A DNA stretch of 47,461 nt from Specibacter cremeus (lineage in GTDB: Bacteria > Actinomycetota > Actinomycetes > Actinomycetales > Micrococcaceae): contig NZ_RWKQ01000038.1 in assembly GCF_003946885.1 (NCBI RefSeq), positions 1 through 47,461 of the forward strand. The letters run 5' to 3'. Positions 1 through 8,422 of the stretch are shown here, in pieces; position 1 is the first letter of the stretch; each line of letters begins with the position of its first letter. Below the pieces are notes generated by a model. The model was given only the letters and a program-made list of their open reading frames with translations. It had not been told where the DNA came from and made no database searches. The position numbers were made by a program, and so were the translations under genes.

Positions 1-149
1 TCTCTTCCATAGCACGAGACTACCGAAAATTCACGGCAAAACAGACCTAATTTCTATGCGAGCCCTTAACGAAGTAGTCGCTGCTGTTTGGTGCAGCCGC
101 CTTCTGAAAGTGACGATTGACCGCCGCGACTGGCCCGGGGCAGCGTCGG
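1..149. other. Intergenic, no gene seen
   Basis: Left edge of the window, downstream of the histidine kinase gene. The first 80 bases are richer in A and T than the rest of the region. No convincing coding frame, RNA or terminator stem is visible. Confidence 0.5.
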
Positions 150-1271
150 TCAGCCGGTGGGGACGCGCAGGCTGAACCGGCACCCGCCGTCGACGTTGGC
201 CACCTCCACGCTCCCCTGGTGCGCCCGCACGATCCCGGCCACCAGGCTCAGGCCGACGCCCGCCCCGCTGAATCGCGACCCGGTCCGGCCCGAGTCCTTT
301 TGCCAGCCCGGCGTGAACATCCTGGCCCTGTCCGCCTCGGCGATGCCGCCGCAGCCGTCCTGCACATCCACCGTGGCCCACCCCGCACCCGACCGGACGG
401 AGATGCCCACGGTGCTTCCGGGCGGGCTGTACAGGATGCCGTTGAGGATCACGTTGCGGATGGCGCGGCCCAGGGAGGCCCCGTCGACGGCAACAAGGGT
501 GGACTGCACGCCGTCGCCGTTGATGCCGATGCCACGGCCGGCGGCCAGCGGGACAAGATCGGCTATGGCATCGCTGACCAGGTCGTTCAGGTCTAGCTGC
601 TGGCGGTTGAGCACCATCGTCCCGGCCTGGATCCTGGACAGTTCCAACAGGTCATTGACCAGCACGGCCATCCGGTCCGCCTGGGCGATGATGCGCCGGT
701 GGTAGCCGGAGACGTCATCGGCCACGCCGTCCTCCAGCGCCTCCGCCATGGCGCGCATGCTGGCCAGCGGGGTGCGCAGGTCGTGGGAGACCCAGGCCAC
801 CAGTTCGCGCCGCGCCTGCTCGACGGCCAACTCGCGCCGGCGGGATTCCTCAAGCTTCTCGCTGGTCGCCTTGAGCTCGGCGGCGAGCGCCGCCAGCTCC
901 GAACTCATCGTCCCGGCCGGCGCCACCGTCTCGCCCCGCCCGATCCGTGCCGCCGCACCGACCAGCCGGTTCGTGTTCCGGGCCACGCCAATGCCCAGGG
1001 CCAGGGCCACCGCCACAGCCACCACGGAGGCGATGGCCAGGATGTACCACATGACCTGGACGTCATGGGCGGAGAGGAACATGGCGTTGAACGCGCCCAC
1101 CATTCCGGCGACCAACACGCCCAGGGTGCCCACGACCACAAGGAGGATCTGCACCACGATGGACGTCCGGCGCAGCAGGCGCTGCAACACCACGGTCACC
1201 AGGCCGATGATCACGGCCCACATGAGCACCACCCGGATGATGGTGAAAAGGTCGCTAGCGCTCACCGGCAC
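150..1271 (-). CDS. Sensor histidine kinase
   Basis: Membrane sensor kinase of 373 aa, partner of the response regulator encoded just upstream. Three hydrophobic segments (about residues 10-30, 38-62 and 72-96) are followed by a HAMP-like linker and a coiled region (110-155). The HisKA motif VSHDLRTP carries the predicted phospho-accepting His163. The ATPase part has an N-box-like stretch around NVILNG and a G box near SGAGVGLSLV. The D-box reads QDGCGGI instead of the usual DNGPGI, a small departure from the family. There is little extracytoplasmic sequence, so it may sense a membrane or intramembrane signal; that is inference. The start is a GTG that overlaps the regulator's stop region by 17 bases, indicating translational coupling. 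Confidence 0.93.
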   Translation of the reverse strand: MPVSASDLFTIIRVVLMWAVIIGLVTVVLQRLLRRTSIVVQILLVVVGTLGVLVAGMVGAFNAMFLSAHDVQVMWYILAIASVVAVAVALALGIGVARNTNRLVGAAARIGRGETVAPAGTMSSELAALAAELKATSEKLEESRRRELAVEQARRELVAWVSHDLRTPLASMRAMAEALEDGVADDVSGYHRRIIAQADRMAVLVNDLLELSRIQAGTMVLNRQQLDLNDLVSDAIADLVPLAAGRGIGINGDGVQSTLVAVDGASLGRAIRNVILNGILYSPPGSTVGISVRSGAGWATVDVQDGCGGIAEADRARMFTPGWQKDSGRTGSRFSGAGVGLSLVAGIVRAHQGSVEVANVDGGCRFSLRVPTG

Positions 1272-1983
1272 CCGCCTGCGTGCCGTCGTCGAACCTGTAC
1301 CCCACGCCCCACACGGTTTTCAGCAGCACGGGTGCCGTGGGCACGTCCTCGATCTTCTCCCGCAGCCGGCGCACGTGCACGGTGACGGTGGACAGGTCCC
1401 CGAAATCCCACCCCCAGACGGCCTTGATGAGCACATCCCGGCTGAAAACCTGGTTGGGGCGGCGGAGAAAAAACGCGAGCAGATCAAATTCGCGGGCCGT
1501 CAGGGACAACGGCACGCCCCGGTGCCGCACCTCGCGGGACGCCGGGTTGAGCTCGAAGCCGGCCAGCTCCACGGGTTGCTCCGGGGCATAGTCCCTGAGA
1601 CTGCGGCGCAGCACGGACTTCACCCGGAGCACCAGCTCGCGGGGCGAGAACGGCTTGGTCACATAGTCGTCCGCCCCCATTTCCAGGCCCAGGATCCGGT
1701 CCTCCTCGGTGCCCAGGGCGGTGAGCATGATGATGGGCATGGTCTGCGTCTGGCGGATGCGCCGGCACACCTCCGCCCCGTCCAGCCCGGGCAGCAGGCG
1801 ATCAAGGATGATCAAGTCGGGGGTGCGGGTCAACGCCAGGTGCAGGGCCGTGAATCCGTCGGCCGCCAAGTCCACCTGCAGGCCGGCCTGGACCAGGTAG
1901 TCGCGCACCACATGGGCGATGGTTGCCTCGTCCTCGACCAGCAGGACGCGCCTGTTGCCGATCTCCCGGTCCTGGGCCGCCAT
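1255..1983 (-). CDS. OmpR-family response regulator
   Basis: Two-component response regulator of 242 aa that would be phosphorylated by the adjacent kinase and bind DNA. The receiver domain (about 12-125) shows the acidic pair in VLLVEDE, the phospho-acceptor Asp61 in LIILDRLLPG, Thr88 and Lys110 in YVTKPFSP. The C-terminal winged helix (about 140-235) is OmpR/PhoB type, with RREFDLLAFF-like and VHVRRLREKIE segments. The frame stays open far upstream, but the ATG at 1983 is chosen because a GGGAGG ribosome site lies about 7 bases before it and the receiver domain begins just after it. It is divergent from the glycosyltransferase operon at 2110, which makes that operon a likely target. Confidence 0.95.
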   Translation of the reverse strand: MAAQDREIGNRRVLLVEDEATIAHVVRDYLVQAGLQVDLAADGFTALHLALTRTPDLIILDRLLPGLDGAEVCRRIRQTQTMPIIMLTALGTEEDRILGLEMGADDYVTKPFSPRELVLRVKSVLRRSLRDYAPEQPVELAGFELNPASREVRHRGVPLSLTAREFDLLAFFLRRPNQVFSRDVLIKAVWGWDFGDLSTVTVHVRRLREKIEDVPTAPVLLKTVWGVGYRFDDGTQAGAGER

Positions 1984-2056
1984 GTTCACCCTCCCAGCAT
2001 AGGTTTCAAGACCGGCGGGCGGCTGGGAATCCGGCCACCGGACGCATTTGTCCCGG

Positions 2057-2066
2057 TTCCGTAAGG
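2057..2066 (+). promoter_or_regulatory. TTCCGTAAGG element, candidate regulator site
   Basis: TTCCGTAAGG lies in the 126-bp gap between the divergent response regulator and glycosyltransferase genes. Nearly the same ten bases (TTTCGTAAGG) recur on the other strand in the divergent promoter region at 5926-5935. Such a pair beside a two-component system suggests a binding half-site; binding itself is inference. Confidence 0.35.
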
Positions 2067-2109
2067 ATTTGGCCCGGCCAGGCGCCGGTGCAGACTCTAC
2101 CGTCGAAGC

Positions 2110-2838
2110 ATGAAGGAAACGACCGGCGGCACCGCCCCTCTGGTGGACGTGGTGCTGCCCTGCCTGGACGAGGCCGGCGCCCTCCCCCGAGTGCTGGCCG
2201 CCCTGCCTGCGGGCTTCCGCGCCATCGTGGTGGACAACGGCTCGACGGACGGATCGGGTGAGCTGGCCGCGCAACTCGGGGCCGTCGTCGTGCGTGAGCC
2301 CCGCCGCGGCTTCGGCGCCGCCGCCCATGCCGGCCTGCTCGCGGCGACCGCCGACTACGTGGCCTTCTGCGATTGCGACGGTTCGCTGGACCCGGCCGGG
2401 CTGGTGCCGATGCTGGCCTTGGTGGAATCCGGGCGGGCGGACCTGGTGCTCGGGGCCCGGAAGCCGCGGCGCGGGGCGTGGCCCGCCCATGCCCGTGTGG
2501 CGAACGCCTGGCTGGCCTGGCGGCTGCGCAGAATGACGGGGGTGCCGTTGACCGACCTGGGGCCGCTGCGGCTGGCCCGCCGCGGCGCACTGCTGTCCCT
2601 GGACCTGCGGGACAGGCGCAGCGGCTACCCGCTGGAAATGTTCCTGGCGGCACACCGGGCCGGCTGGCGGGTCACCGAAATCCCCGTCCCCTATCTGCCC
2701 CGGACGGGCCGGTCCAAGGTGACCGGAACGGTTCGCGGGACGCTGACCGCGGTGAAGGACATGTCGGCACAGCTGGCGGCCGCCCGGTCGCGCACGCCCG
2801 CCGGCTCCCCGCCGGCCGCGCCGGGGGCCGGGCCATGA
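2110..2838 (+). CDS. Family 2 glycosyltransferase
   Basis: Cytoplasmic glycosyltransferase of 242 aa with a GT-A fold of the DPM1/polyprenol-phosphate-sugar-synthase style. N-terminal nucleotide-binding strands include VDVVLPCLDEAG and the VDNGSTDGS motif (41-49). The metal-binding DxD is DCD at 88-90. TDLGPLRL (148-155), SGYPLEM and a late PYLPRTGRSKV segment are typical of the group. No C-terminal membrane helices are present. It is the first gene of a tightly overlapping operon with the DUF2064 and methyltransferase genes (ATGA overlaps). The acceptor is unknown. The GT-C glycosyltransferase at 5994 uses lipid-linked sugars as a family, so the two could act in sequence; that is inference. 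Confidence 0.88.
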   Translation: MKETTGGTAPLVDVVLPCLDEAGALPRVLAALPAGFRAIVVDNGSTDGSGELAAQLGAVVVREPRRGFGAAAHAGLLAATADYVAFCDCDGSLDPAGLVPMLALVESGRADLVLGARKPRRGAWPAHARVANAWLAWRLRRMTGVPLTDLGPLRLARRGALLSLDLRDRRSGYPLEMFLAAHRAGWRVTEIPVPYLPRTGRSKVTGTVRGTLTAVKDMSAQLAAARSRTPAGSPPAAPGAGP

Positions 2839-3494
2839 ACCTGAGCATCGCGGTGATTGCCAAGGAGTGCCGGCCGGGCAGGGTGAAGACGCGGCTCACC
2901 CCACCGCTCACCGCGGTCCAGGCGGCAACGCTGGCCCAGGCCAGCCTCAGCCAGACCCTGAGGACGGTGCGCGCCGTGGACGCCGACCGCCGACTGCTGG
3001 TGTTCGAGGGGATGCCGCGGCCGTGCGACGCGGAGGGTTTTGAGGTGTTCGCCCAGGCCGGCGGCGGGCTGGATGAACGGCTGGCCGCGGTGTGCCGGCT
3101 GACCGCGGGGCCGCTGCTCATCCTGGGCATGGACACCCCGCAGTTCACGCCCGGACTCCTGGCCGAGCTGGTCGCCGATTGGCGGCAACCCCGGCCACGG
3201 TTTCCCGCCTGGCTGGGCCCCGCGCGCGACGGCGGCTTCTGGGCCCTGGGCCTGCACCGCCCGGATGGCGCACTGATCCGCGGTGTCCCCATGTCCACGG
3301 CCGGCACCGGCGATGAGCAGGGGCGCCGGCTGGCCGCCGCCGGTCTTGCCGTGGGGAGGCTGCCGGCGCTGACCGATGTGGACACCTTCGACGACGCCCT
3401 CCGGGTGGCCGCCGCGTGTCCGGGCAGCGAGTTCGGCAGGGCGGTCCGGGCGTTGTCACTGCCCGCCCGCCGGGGCACGGCGGTGCCACTATGA
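2835..3494 (+). CDS. DUF2064 / TIGR04282-type glycosyltransferase
   Basis: Protein of 219 aa in the DUF2064 (TIGR04282) nucleotide-sugar-transferase-like family. PGRVKTRLTP (14-23) resembles the nucleotide-binding loop of MobA-like folds. GMDTPQ (98-103) supplies the acidic residue expected at the metal site, and DGGFWALGL (132-140) is a family signature. The start is the ATG that overlaps the previous stop as ATGA. Some family members act in arsenosugar synthesis, but no arsenic methyltransferase or radical-SAM gene lies nearby, so that role is not supported here. It is co-transcribed with a GT2 enzyme and a methyltransferase. Confidence 0.85.
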   Translation: MNLSIAVIAKECRPGRVKTRLTPPLTAVQAATLAQASLSQTLRTVRAVDADRRLLVFEGMPRPCDAEGFEVFAQAGGGLDERLAAVCRLTAGPLLILGMDTPQFTPGLLAELVADWRQPRPRFPAWLGPARDGGFWALGLHRPDGALIRGVPMSTAGTGDEQGRRLAAAGLAVGRLPALTDVDTFDDALRVAAACPGSEFGRAVRALSLPARRGTAVPL

Positions 3495-4222
3495 GCGCCC
3501 CGGCAGTGTCAACCGTGGCGGTGTCAACCGTGGCCGGGTCCGGGGCGCACGGGCGCACGGGGTTTTTCGGCCAAGGCGGCCTGGAACCCTATGAGCGCAC
3601 GCTGTTGCGGGGCCTGGGCCGCATCACCCTTCATGCCGTGGACGGCGGCATCGCCCCGGACTCCGACGCCACATATTTCAGCGTCCGGGACTGGTGCGCG
3701 CCCGCCACGGCGTGCGAATTCGACCTGCTCGCCACCCTGGCCGGGCCGCTGCTTGATGTGGGCTGCGGCCCGGGCCGGATGCTGGTCGCCGCCGCCCGGG
3801 CCGGGATCGCGGCGGTGGGTGTGGATCCAAGCGCGGTGGCCGTGGGGCTGGCCCGGGCCCGGGGCGCCAGGGCATTGCGGCAGTCGGTCTTTGCGCCCCT
3901 GCCCCATGAGGGCGGATGGGGTGCGGCATTGTTGCTGGACGGCAACATCGGCATCGGCGGCAACGCCACCGTGCTGCTGGCCAGGCTGGCCGCGCTGCTG
4001 GCACCTGCCGGCCGCGTCGTCGTGGAGGCCGATCCGCTGCCCACCCTCGACGTGAGCTTTTCCGCCGTGCTCGAGGACGCCCCCGGCCATGCCAGCGAGC
4101 CGTTCCCGTGGGCGCTGGTGGGCGCCGACGCCCTGGCCGGCCACGCGGGCAGGGCGGGTCTGGCGGTTGCCGGAACCAGGCACGTTCAGGGGCGCGTCTT
4201 CGTCACCTTGCGCCGGCCGTGA
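3491..4222 (+). CDS. Class I SAM-dependent methyltransferase
   Basis: Methyltransferase of 243 aa with SAM motif I LLDVGCGPG at about 87-95 and the acidic end of strand 2 in VGVDPS. The substrate is not evident. The frame is open 75 bases further upstream, but the ATG at 3491 overlaps the preceding stop (ATGA) and is the natural coupled start. The N-terminus has a duplicated VSTVAVSTVAG stretch before the conserved part. It is the third gene of the GT2-DUF2064 operon, so a small-molecule or lipid-sugar intermediate is a reasonable target. Its last 37 bases overlap the end of the convergent membrane protein gene. Confidence 0.85.
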   Translation: MSAPAVSTVAVSTVAGSGAHGRTGFFGQGGLEPYERTLLRGLGRITLHAVDGGIAPDSDATYFSVRDWCAPATACEFDLLATLAGPLLDVGCGPGRMLVAAARAGIAAVGVDPSAVAVGLARARGARALRQSVFAPLPHEGGWGAALLLDGNIGIGGNATVLLARLAALLAPAGRVVVEADPLPTLDVSFSAVLEDAPGHASEPFPWALVGADALAGHAGRAGLAVAGTRHVQGRVFVTLRRP

Positions 4223-4674
4223 AGTCCGACGGCGGCCACCCCGGCGGCCGCCGCGAGCGCCAGTCCCAGCCACATCAGGAGCAGGGAGGCGCCATAGGCG
4301 CCCTGCAGGATGGTGCGGTTGACCGCGCTGGCCGGACCCTCCGGTTGCAGGACCGCCCGGGCGCCAAGCAGCGGTGCCACGATCAGGGTCATGACGCAAC
4401 CGCACACAAGTGCCCCGCGAATGATGGCCTGTTGCAGCGCGCCGAGGCCATGGGTGATCCTCTTCAGTCCACGACCGGCGACGGTCGTCAACGGCACCAG
4501 CACGCCGTCGTGGAGCAGCAGCGCGACGCCGAGCCAGGCAATAAGGCCGGCCAACTGGTCCGCCGGAAGGTGGGTGACCAGCTCCCACAATCCGTAGCCG
4601 ATGCCCACCGTGCCGAGCAGTCCCAGCGCCAGCCGGGCCGCCGTCGTCGTGCGGGGCGATCGTGTGGCGCGCAT
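4186..4674 (-). CDS. Four-helix membrane protein of unknown function
   Basis: Integral membrane protein of 162 aa with about four hydrophobic segments separated by short charged loops. No catalytic motif was recognised. The start at 4674 overlaps the upstream molybdopterin oxidoreductase stop (ATGA), so the two are translated together. It could be an accessory or membrane partner for the molybdenum enzyme; that is inferred only from coupling. A longer start ten codons upstream is possible but would lie inside the neighbour. Confidence 0.8.
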   Translation of the reverse strand: MRATRSPRTTTAARLALGLLGTVGIGYGLWELVTHLPADQLAGLIAWLGVALLLHDGVLVPLTTVAGRGLKRITHGLGALQQAIIRGALVCGCVMTLIVAPLLGARAVLQPEGPASAVNRTILQGAYGASLLLMWLGLALAAAAGVAAVGLHGRRKVTKTRP

Positions 4675-5882
4675 CAGCCCAGCACCTCGATCCGGCGAAC
4701 CCATTTCGTCTGCAACACGCCCGGCCGGCCGGGCGCCATGACCCGGGCCGGATAGCCATGGTCCAGGTCCAGCGGGGCCCCGTTGAGTTCCAGTGCGAGC
4801 AGGGTCAGGTCGTCCCGGCTGTACGCGGCGGGCAGCGTGGACGCCGCATAGTTGCCGTGCTGTTCCAGGCTGTGGACCCGCGCGTCCGAGTCCGCCGGGG
4901 CACCCACGGTGGCCAGCAGGTCACGGATGCGAACACCACGCCAGAGAGCGTCCTGGCTCCAGCCCTCCACGCAGGCGATGGGCAGTTCGCTGGTGTGCTG
5001 GGGCAGGGCCCGGAGCCGGGCCAGGGAAAACGTCTCCTGCCGCTGCCGGTAGGTCACGGTCAGCGTCCAGCCGGTCGCGAGCGCCGTCGTGGCCACCCCG
5101 GCCTCGGCCGCCGTCCGGGTGACGGGGAGGCGTTGCGGGCCGGTGCCCTGGCGGCGGGGGGCAAACACGTTGAACCCGGCCAGCCCACCGAACGACTGCC
5201 CCGCGGTGGTCAGCACGGCGGCGCCGGTGGCGGCGGCCACCGCCGCCAACAGGGCGCGGCGGTTCCAGCCGGGGGACGCGGCACCCGCTGGCTCCGCCGG
5301 CATGCCGTTCGGCCGGCCGGCCGGTGCCGGGTCGGCGGATTCCGCCGGGCCCCGACGCCAGTGCGCGGCGATCACCGGTAGTTTGATGGCCACGTGCAAT
5401 GCCAGTGAGGAGACGATCACCCAGGCCAGCCAGTAGTGGACGGTCTTGAAGGGGAAGGGCCACGGGTACCATTCGAAGGTGTTGACGAGCCCGATGCCCA
5501 CCTCGACCAGCGACGACGCCACCAGTAGGGCGATCGAGGCCCGCTCCAGTGCGTGGAGGACCGAGCGGATGGGCGGCCAGCGCAGCAACTCGGGGAAAAC
5601 GGACCACAGCTTGGCCAGCAGGAGCGGGATCGACCCGATTCCGGTGGCCACATGCACGCCCTGGGTGAGCCGGTACAGCCAGACCGGGCGCGGCAGGAGC
5701 ACCATCCAGGCCGGCGGCTGCTGCAGAAGGTGGCTGTACAGCCCCGTGAGGAAGCAGATGACGAACGCCGCGCCGAGCCAGCGGCCCAGGATCACCGTGA
5801 GGCGTCTGCCGCGCAGGGGCGAGGCGGATGCCGCACCGAGCGCATCCATCCGGGCCTGCAGTTTCGTGGTCAATCGGTCCAT
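4674..5882 (-). CDS. Membrane-anchored molybdopterin-dependent oxidoreductase
   Basis: Fusion protein of 402 aa. The N-terminal half (about 28-178) has four hydrophobic helices with regularly placed histidines (H51, H77, H110, H149, H163), resembling a b-type cytochrome or b561-like anchor. A twin-arginine-like RRALLAAVAAATGAAVL segment (208-224) follows, then a sulfite-oxidase-type molybdopterin domain (about 255-402). Cys304 in PIACVEGWS is the expected molybdenum ligand. The substrate is unknown. The arrangement suggests an extracytoplasmic oxidoreductase that exchanges electrons with the membrane through the helical part. Haem binding is inferred only from histidine placement. It is divergent from the GT-C gene and coupled to the small membrane protein downstream. 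Confidence 0.88.
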   Translation of the reverse strand: MDRLTTKLQARMDALGAASASPLRGRRLTVILGRWLGAAFVICFLTGLYSHLLQQPPAWMVLLPRPVWLYRLTQGVHVATGIGSIPLLLAKLWSVFPELLRWPPIRSVLHALERASIALLVASSLVEVGIGLVNTFEWYPWPFPFKTVHYWLAWVIVSSLALHVAIKLPVIAAHWRRGPAESADPAPAGRPNGMPAEPAGAASPGWNRRALLAAVAAATGAAVLTTAGQSFGGLAGFNVFAPRRQGTGPQRLPVTRTAAEAGVATTALATGWTLTVTYRQRQETFSLARLRALPQHTSELPIACVEGWSQDALWRGVRIRDLLATVGAPADSDARVHSLEQHGNYAASTLPAAYSRDDLTLLALELNGAPLDLDHGYPARVMAPGRPGVLQTKWVRRIEVLG

Positions 5883-5925
5883 GGATTCAGCACACCACCG
5901 GCAGCGGAACCGCGCCCGCCCCAGA

Positions 5926-5935
5926 CCTTACGAAA
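5926..5935 (-). promoter_or_regulatory. TTTCGTAAGG element, second copy
   Basis: On the minus strand this reads TTTCGTAAGG, matching the element at 2057-2066 in nine of ten bases. It sits in the divergent region between the molybdenum enzyme (start 5882) and the GT-C gene (start 5994). It may link these genes to the two-component system at the left end. Confidence 0.35.
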
Positions 5936-5993
5936 GCCGAACGAATTGCGCCCCGGGGGTCCGCCCGGGCGCTGCGGGGGGCAGTATCGACGT

Positions 5994-7439
5994 GTGAGGA
6001 ATGCGCCGCACGGCCCCGTGCCGTCCCCCCGTGGCCCGCTGGGGCGCGCACCCGTGACGGCCATCGTGACGACGTCCCTGTTGGTGGTGGGGTTGGCCGG
6101 CATCATTTACGTGACGGTCGCCGGGCAGGCACACGGCGGATGGGCGCCGCTGTCCGGCATGCTGGCGGCCTGGGCCGTCTTCGTGGCTGCCGCGCTTGCC
6201 GCCCGACGGCTGCCGGCACGGCATGCGGGCACGTTTGTCTTGCTCGGATCCCTGCTCCTGGGCGGCGTCGCGACATCCGCGCCGCCGGTGATCAGCAGCG
6301 ACTCGGCCCGCTACGCGTGGGACGGGATGGTCCAAAAAGCGGGGATCTCGCCGTACGCGTACGTCCCCGCCGACCAGGCCCTGGAGTCCCTGCGGCCGGG
6401 CTGGCTGTTCCACGAACCGGCCCCCGGAGAGAATTGCTACACCCATCCGTTCCCCACGGGAACCGTGATAACCACCAACAGTCCCGACGGCAGTCCCCTG
6501 TGCACGGCCATCAACCGGCCGCACGTGCCGACGGTCTACCCGGCCGTGGCCGAATTGTATTTCCTGGCCGTGCGCCTGGCGCCGGGACCGGAGGTCGGGT
6601 TCATCGCGTTCCAACTGGCCGGGCTGGCGATCAGCCTGGGTGTCACGGCCATGCTGCTGCGCTTCCTGCGCCGGGCCGGCCGGCCGGCCCACCAGGCCGT
6701 CTGGTGGGCGTGGTGCCCGCTGGTGGCCTTTGAGGCGGTCAATGGCGCCCACGTGGATGTCCTGGGCGCCGCCCTGGCGGCCGCCTCGGCGCTGCTGCTG
6801 GCCGGGGGGCGCCCCCTGCGCTCCGGGGTGGCCTTCGGCGCCGCGGTGGCGGCCAAGCTCATTCCCGTCATCACCGCCCCGGGCCTGCTGTACCGCAAGC
6901 CCGGGCGCTTTGTCCTGGCCGCCGCCGGCACGTTTGCCGCAGCCTACGCCCCCTATGTGCTGGCCGGCGGTCCGGCGGTGCTCGGGTATCTGCCCGGCTA
7001 CCTCCGGGAGGAGGGGTACGTCGGCGGCGGCACCACGTCCCGGTTCGCCCTGTTGCAGGTGGCATTGCCGGCGCCCTGGGACGTGGTTGCCGGCATCCTG
7101 CTGCTGGCCGGGCTGGCCCTGCATGTTTGGCGCCACACCGGCCCGGCCAACCCGTGGGACGGCCAGGTGCTGATGACCGGTGCCACATTGCTGGTGGCCA
7201 GCCCCGCCTACGAGTGGTACGCCCTGCTGCTGCTGCCGTTTGTGGTCCTCAGCCGCCGGTACGAATACCTGCTCATACCGCCGGTGCTGACGGTGATGTA
7301 CCTGACCGGCGGCCAGCCCTACGCCACCTGGCTGGACCGGTTGTTGCTGGCGGCCGCCGCGCTGCTCATCGCGGCGGCCGCCGTGTGGCGGCGACGCAGG
7401 GCGCGCACCGACGTCGCCGGTCCGCCACTGGCGATCTAG
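5994..7439 (+). CDS. Polytopic GT-C-type glycosyltransferase (mannosyltransferase-like)
   Basis: Membrane protein of 481 aa with about ten to twelve hydrophobic helices. It looks like the GT-C superfamily (GT87/DUF2029 style), whose members transfer sugars from polyprenol-phosphate donors outside the membrane. The first long loop has SDSARYAWDGMVQ followed by a tyrosine- and proline-rich stretch including NRPHVPTVYPAVAEL, which is typical of these enzymes. NGAHVDVLGAAL and KLIPVI follow in the helical part. The frame runs back to 5553, but that would overlap the divergent gene. The GTG at 5994 is preferred, with a GTG at 6054 as an alternative. The polyprenol-phosphate-sugar synthase-like gene at 2110 could supply its donor. 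Confidence 0.82.
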   Translation: MRNAPHGPVPSPRGPLGRAPVTAIVTTSLLVVGLAGIIYVTVAGQAHGGWAPLSGMLAAWAVFVAAALAARRLPARHAGTFVLLGSLLLGGVATSAPPVISSDSARYAWDGMVQKAGISPYAYVPADQALESLRPGWLFHEPAPGENCYTHPFPTGTVITTNSPDGSPLCTAINRPHVPTVYPAVAELYFLAVRLAPGPEVGFIAFQLAGLAISLGVTAMLLRFLRRAGRPAHQAVWWAWCPLVAFEAVNGAHVDVLGAALAAASALLLAGGRPLRSGVAFGAAVAAKLIPVITAPGLLYRKPGRFVLAAAGTFAAAYAPYVLAGGPAVLGYLPGYLREEGYVGGGTTSRFALLQVALPAPWDVVAGILLLAGLALHVWRHTGPANPWDGQVLMTGATLLVASPAYEWYALLLLPFVVLSRRYEYLLIPPVLTVMYLTGGQPYATWLDRLLLAAAALLIAAAAVWRRRRARTDVAGPPLAI

Positions 7440-7440
7440 A

Positions 7441-7599
7441 CGGTGCCGCCCCGCGGACCTGCCAGGCCCGTGGCTGCAAAGACGGGCGGGACGACGGGCC
7501 GGCACCGTCGGGCCAGCTTTTCCCGGATCTGCCGGCGCCTTTGCACCGGCGGAGGACTAAAATGGCCCCGGGATCAATCGTGGCATTCGGAGGACGGGT
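7441..7599. other. Non-coding stretch upstream of the ABM-like relic
   Basis: GC-rich sequence between the GT-C gene and the small reading frame at 7600. One purine-rich GGAGGACTAAAATG looks like a ribosome site and start at about 7551-7564, but the frame that follows has no recognisable protein character. No RNA or clear terminator was seen. Confidence 0.4.
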
Positions 7600-7740
7600 A
7601 TGTTCGCGAGAGTCAGCTCATTCAAGACCGGGCCCGCAACGGCGGCGAATTCGATCCGTAGTGACCCCAGCCGGGAGCAGGGACTGCAGATCAGCCCTGC
7701 CGGGGGATTCGAAGTCACGGCCGGCGCCGCCAAAGACTGA
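7600..7740 (+). pseudogene. Possible truncated ABM-like small protein
   Basis: Reading frame of 46 codons with an excellent ribosome site (GGAGGA, 5-6 bases before the ATG). Its first residues, MFARVSSFKTGP, resemble the opening strand of antibiotic-biosynthesis-monooxygenase-like (dimeric alpha-beta barrel) proteins, which are usually about 100 aa. The rest lacks the core of that fold and ends early, so it may be a decayed remnant, or a genuine small protein. The family link rests only on the N-terminus. Confidence 0.45.
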
Positions 7741-7813
7741 CGGCGCGCTTCCGGCGGCGCGGAAGCTCCATTCATATTCCATACGTTCCAAGAGTGAAAC
7801 CAGAGTGATCAGC

Positions 7814-8422
7814 ATGGCCTGGGAACTAGCAGGCGAATACCTGGAAAACTGCAATTGCGACGTGCTCTGCCCGTGCGTCACATCGTCCCTGCAGGGACCG
7901 GCGGACAACGAGCGGTGCTATGTCCCGCTCGCCATTAACATCACCAGCGGCCAGAACGACGGCGTACGCCTCGACGGCCTCGGCGCCGTCCTGGTGGTGG
8001 ACTCGCCGGCAGTCATGGGTTCGGGCGGCTGGCGGGTCGCCGTCTACGTGGACGAGCGGGCCGACGACGCCCAGCGCCAAGCCCTGGGCGGTATCCTTTC
8101 CGGTGCGCTCGGCGGCCCACCGGCCATGCTGGCGGGGCTGATCTCCGAGCAACTGGGGGTCAAGTTTGTCCCGATTGCCTTTGAGTCCCACGACGACACG
8201 CGCCGGGTGACGGTGCCGGGCATCATGGACTTCGAGGTCACGGGGATCCGTGCCACGGGGGCGGACACCGTCATGCGGCTGACAAACATCTTCCATCCGA
8301 TGGGCGCCGATCTGCCGATTGCGCAAAGCAGCATCGGCACCTTCAATGACCCGGACTACGGCTGGTCCTTCGACAACACGGGCAAGAATGGCCACTACAG
8401 GGACTTCGCCTGGGCGGCGTAG
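7814..8422 (+). CDS. DUF1326 domain protein
   Basis: Protein of 202 aa of the DUF1326 family. The defining N-terminal cysteine cluster is ENCNCDVLCPC (residues 11-21), which could bind a metal. GRAND-type biochemical data for the family are not known to me, so no function is assigned. The start is an ATG at 7814; an in-frame GTG at 7805 is an alternative. It is immediately followed, with overlap, by a DUF2182 membrane protein, the usual partner of DUF1326 genes in actinobacteria and proteobacteria. Confidence 0.9.
   Translation: MAWELAGEYLENCNCDVLCPCVTSSLQGPADNERCYVPLAINITSGQNDGVRLDGLGAVLVVDSPAVMGSGGWRVAVYVDERADDAQRQALGGILSGALGGPPAMLAGLISEQLGVKFVPIAFESHDDTRRVTVPGIMDFEVTGIRATGADTVMRLTNIFHPMGADLPIAQSSIGTFNDPDYGWSFDNTGKNGHYRDFAWAA

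Noticed and set aside
2835-3494. Arsenosugar biosynthesis role for the DUF2064 protein
   Set aside because: No ArsM or ArsS-like gene is nearby; the neighbours are GT2 and a general methyltransferase.
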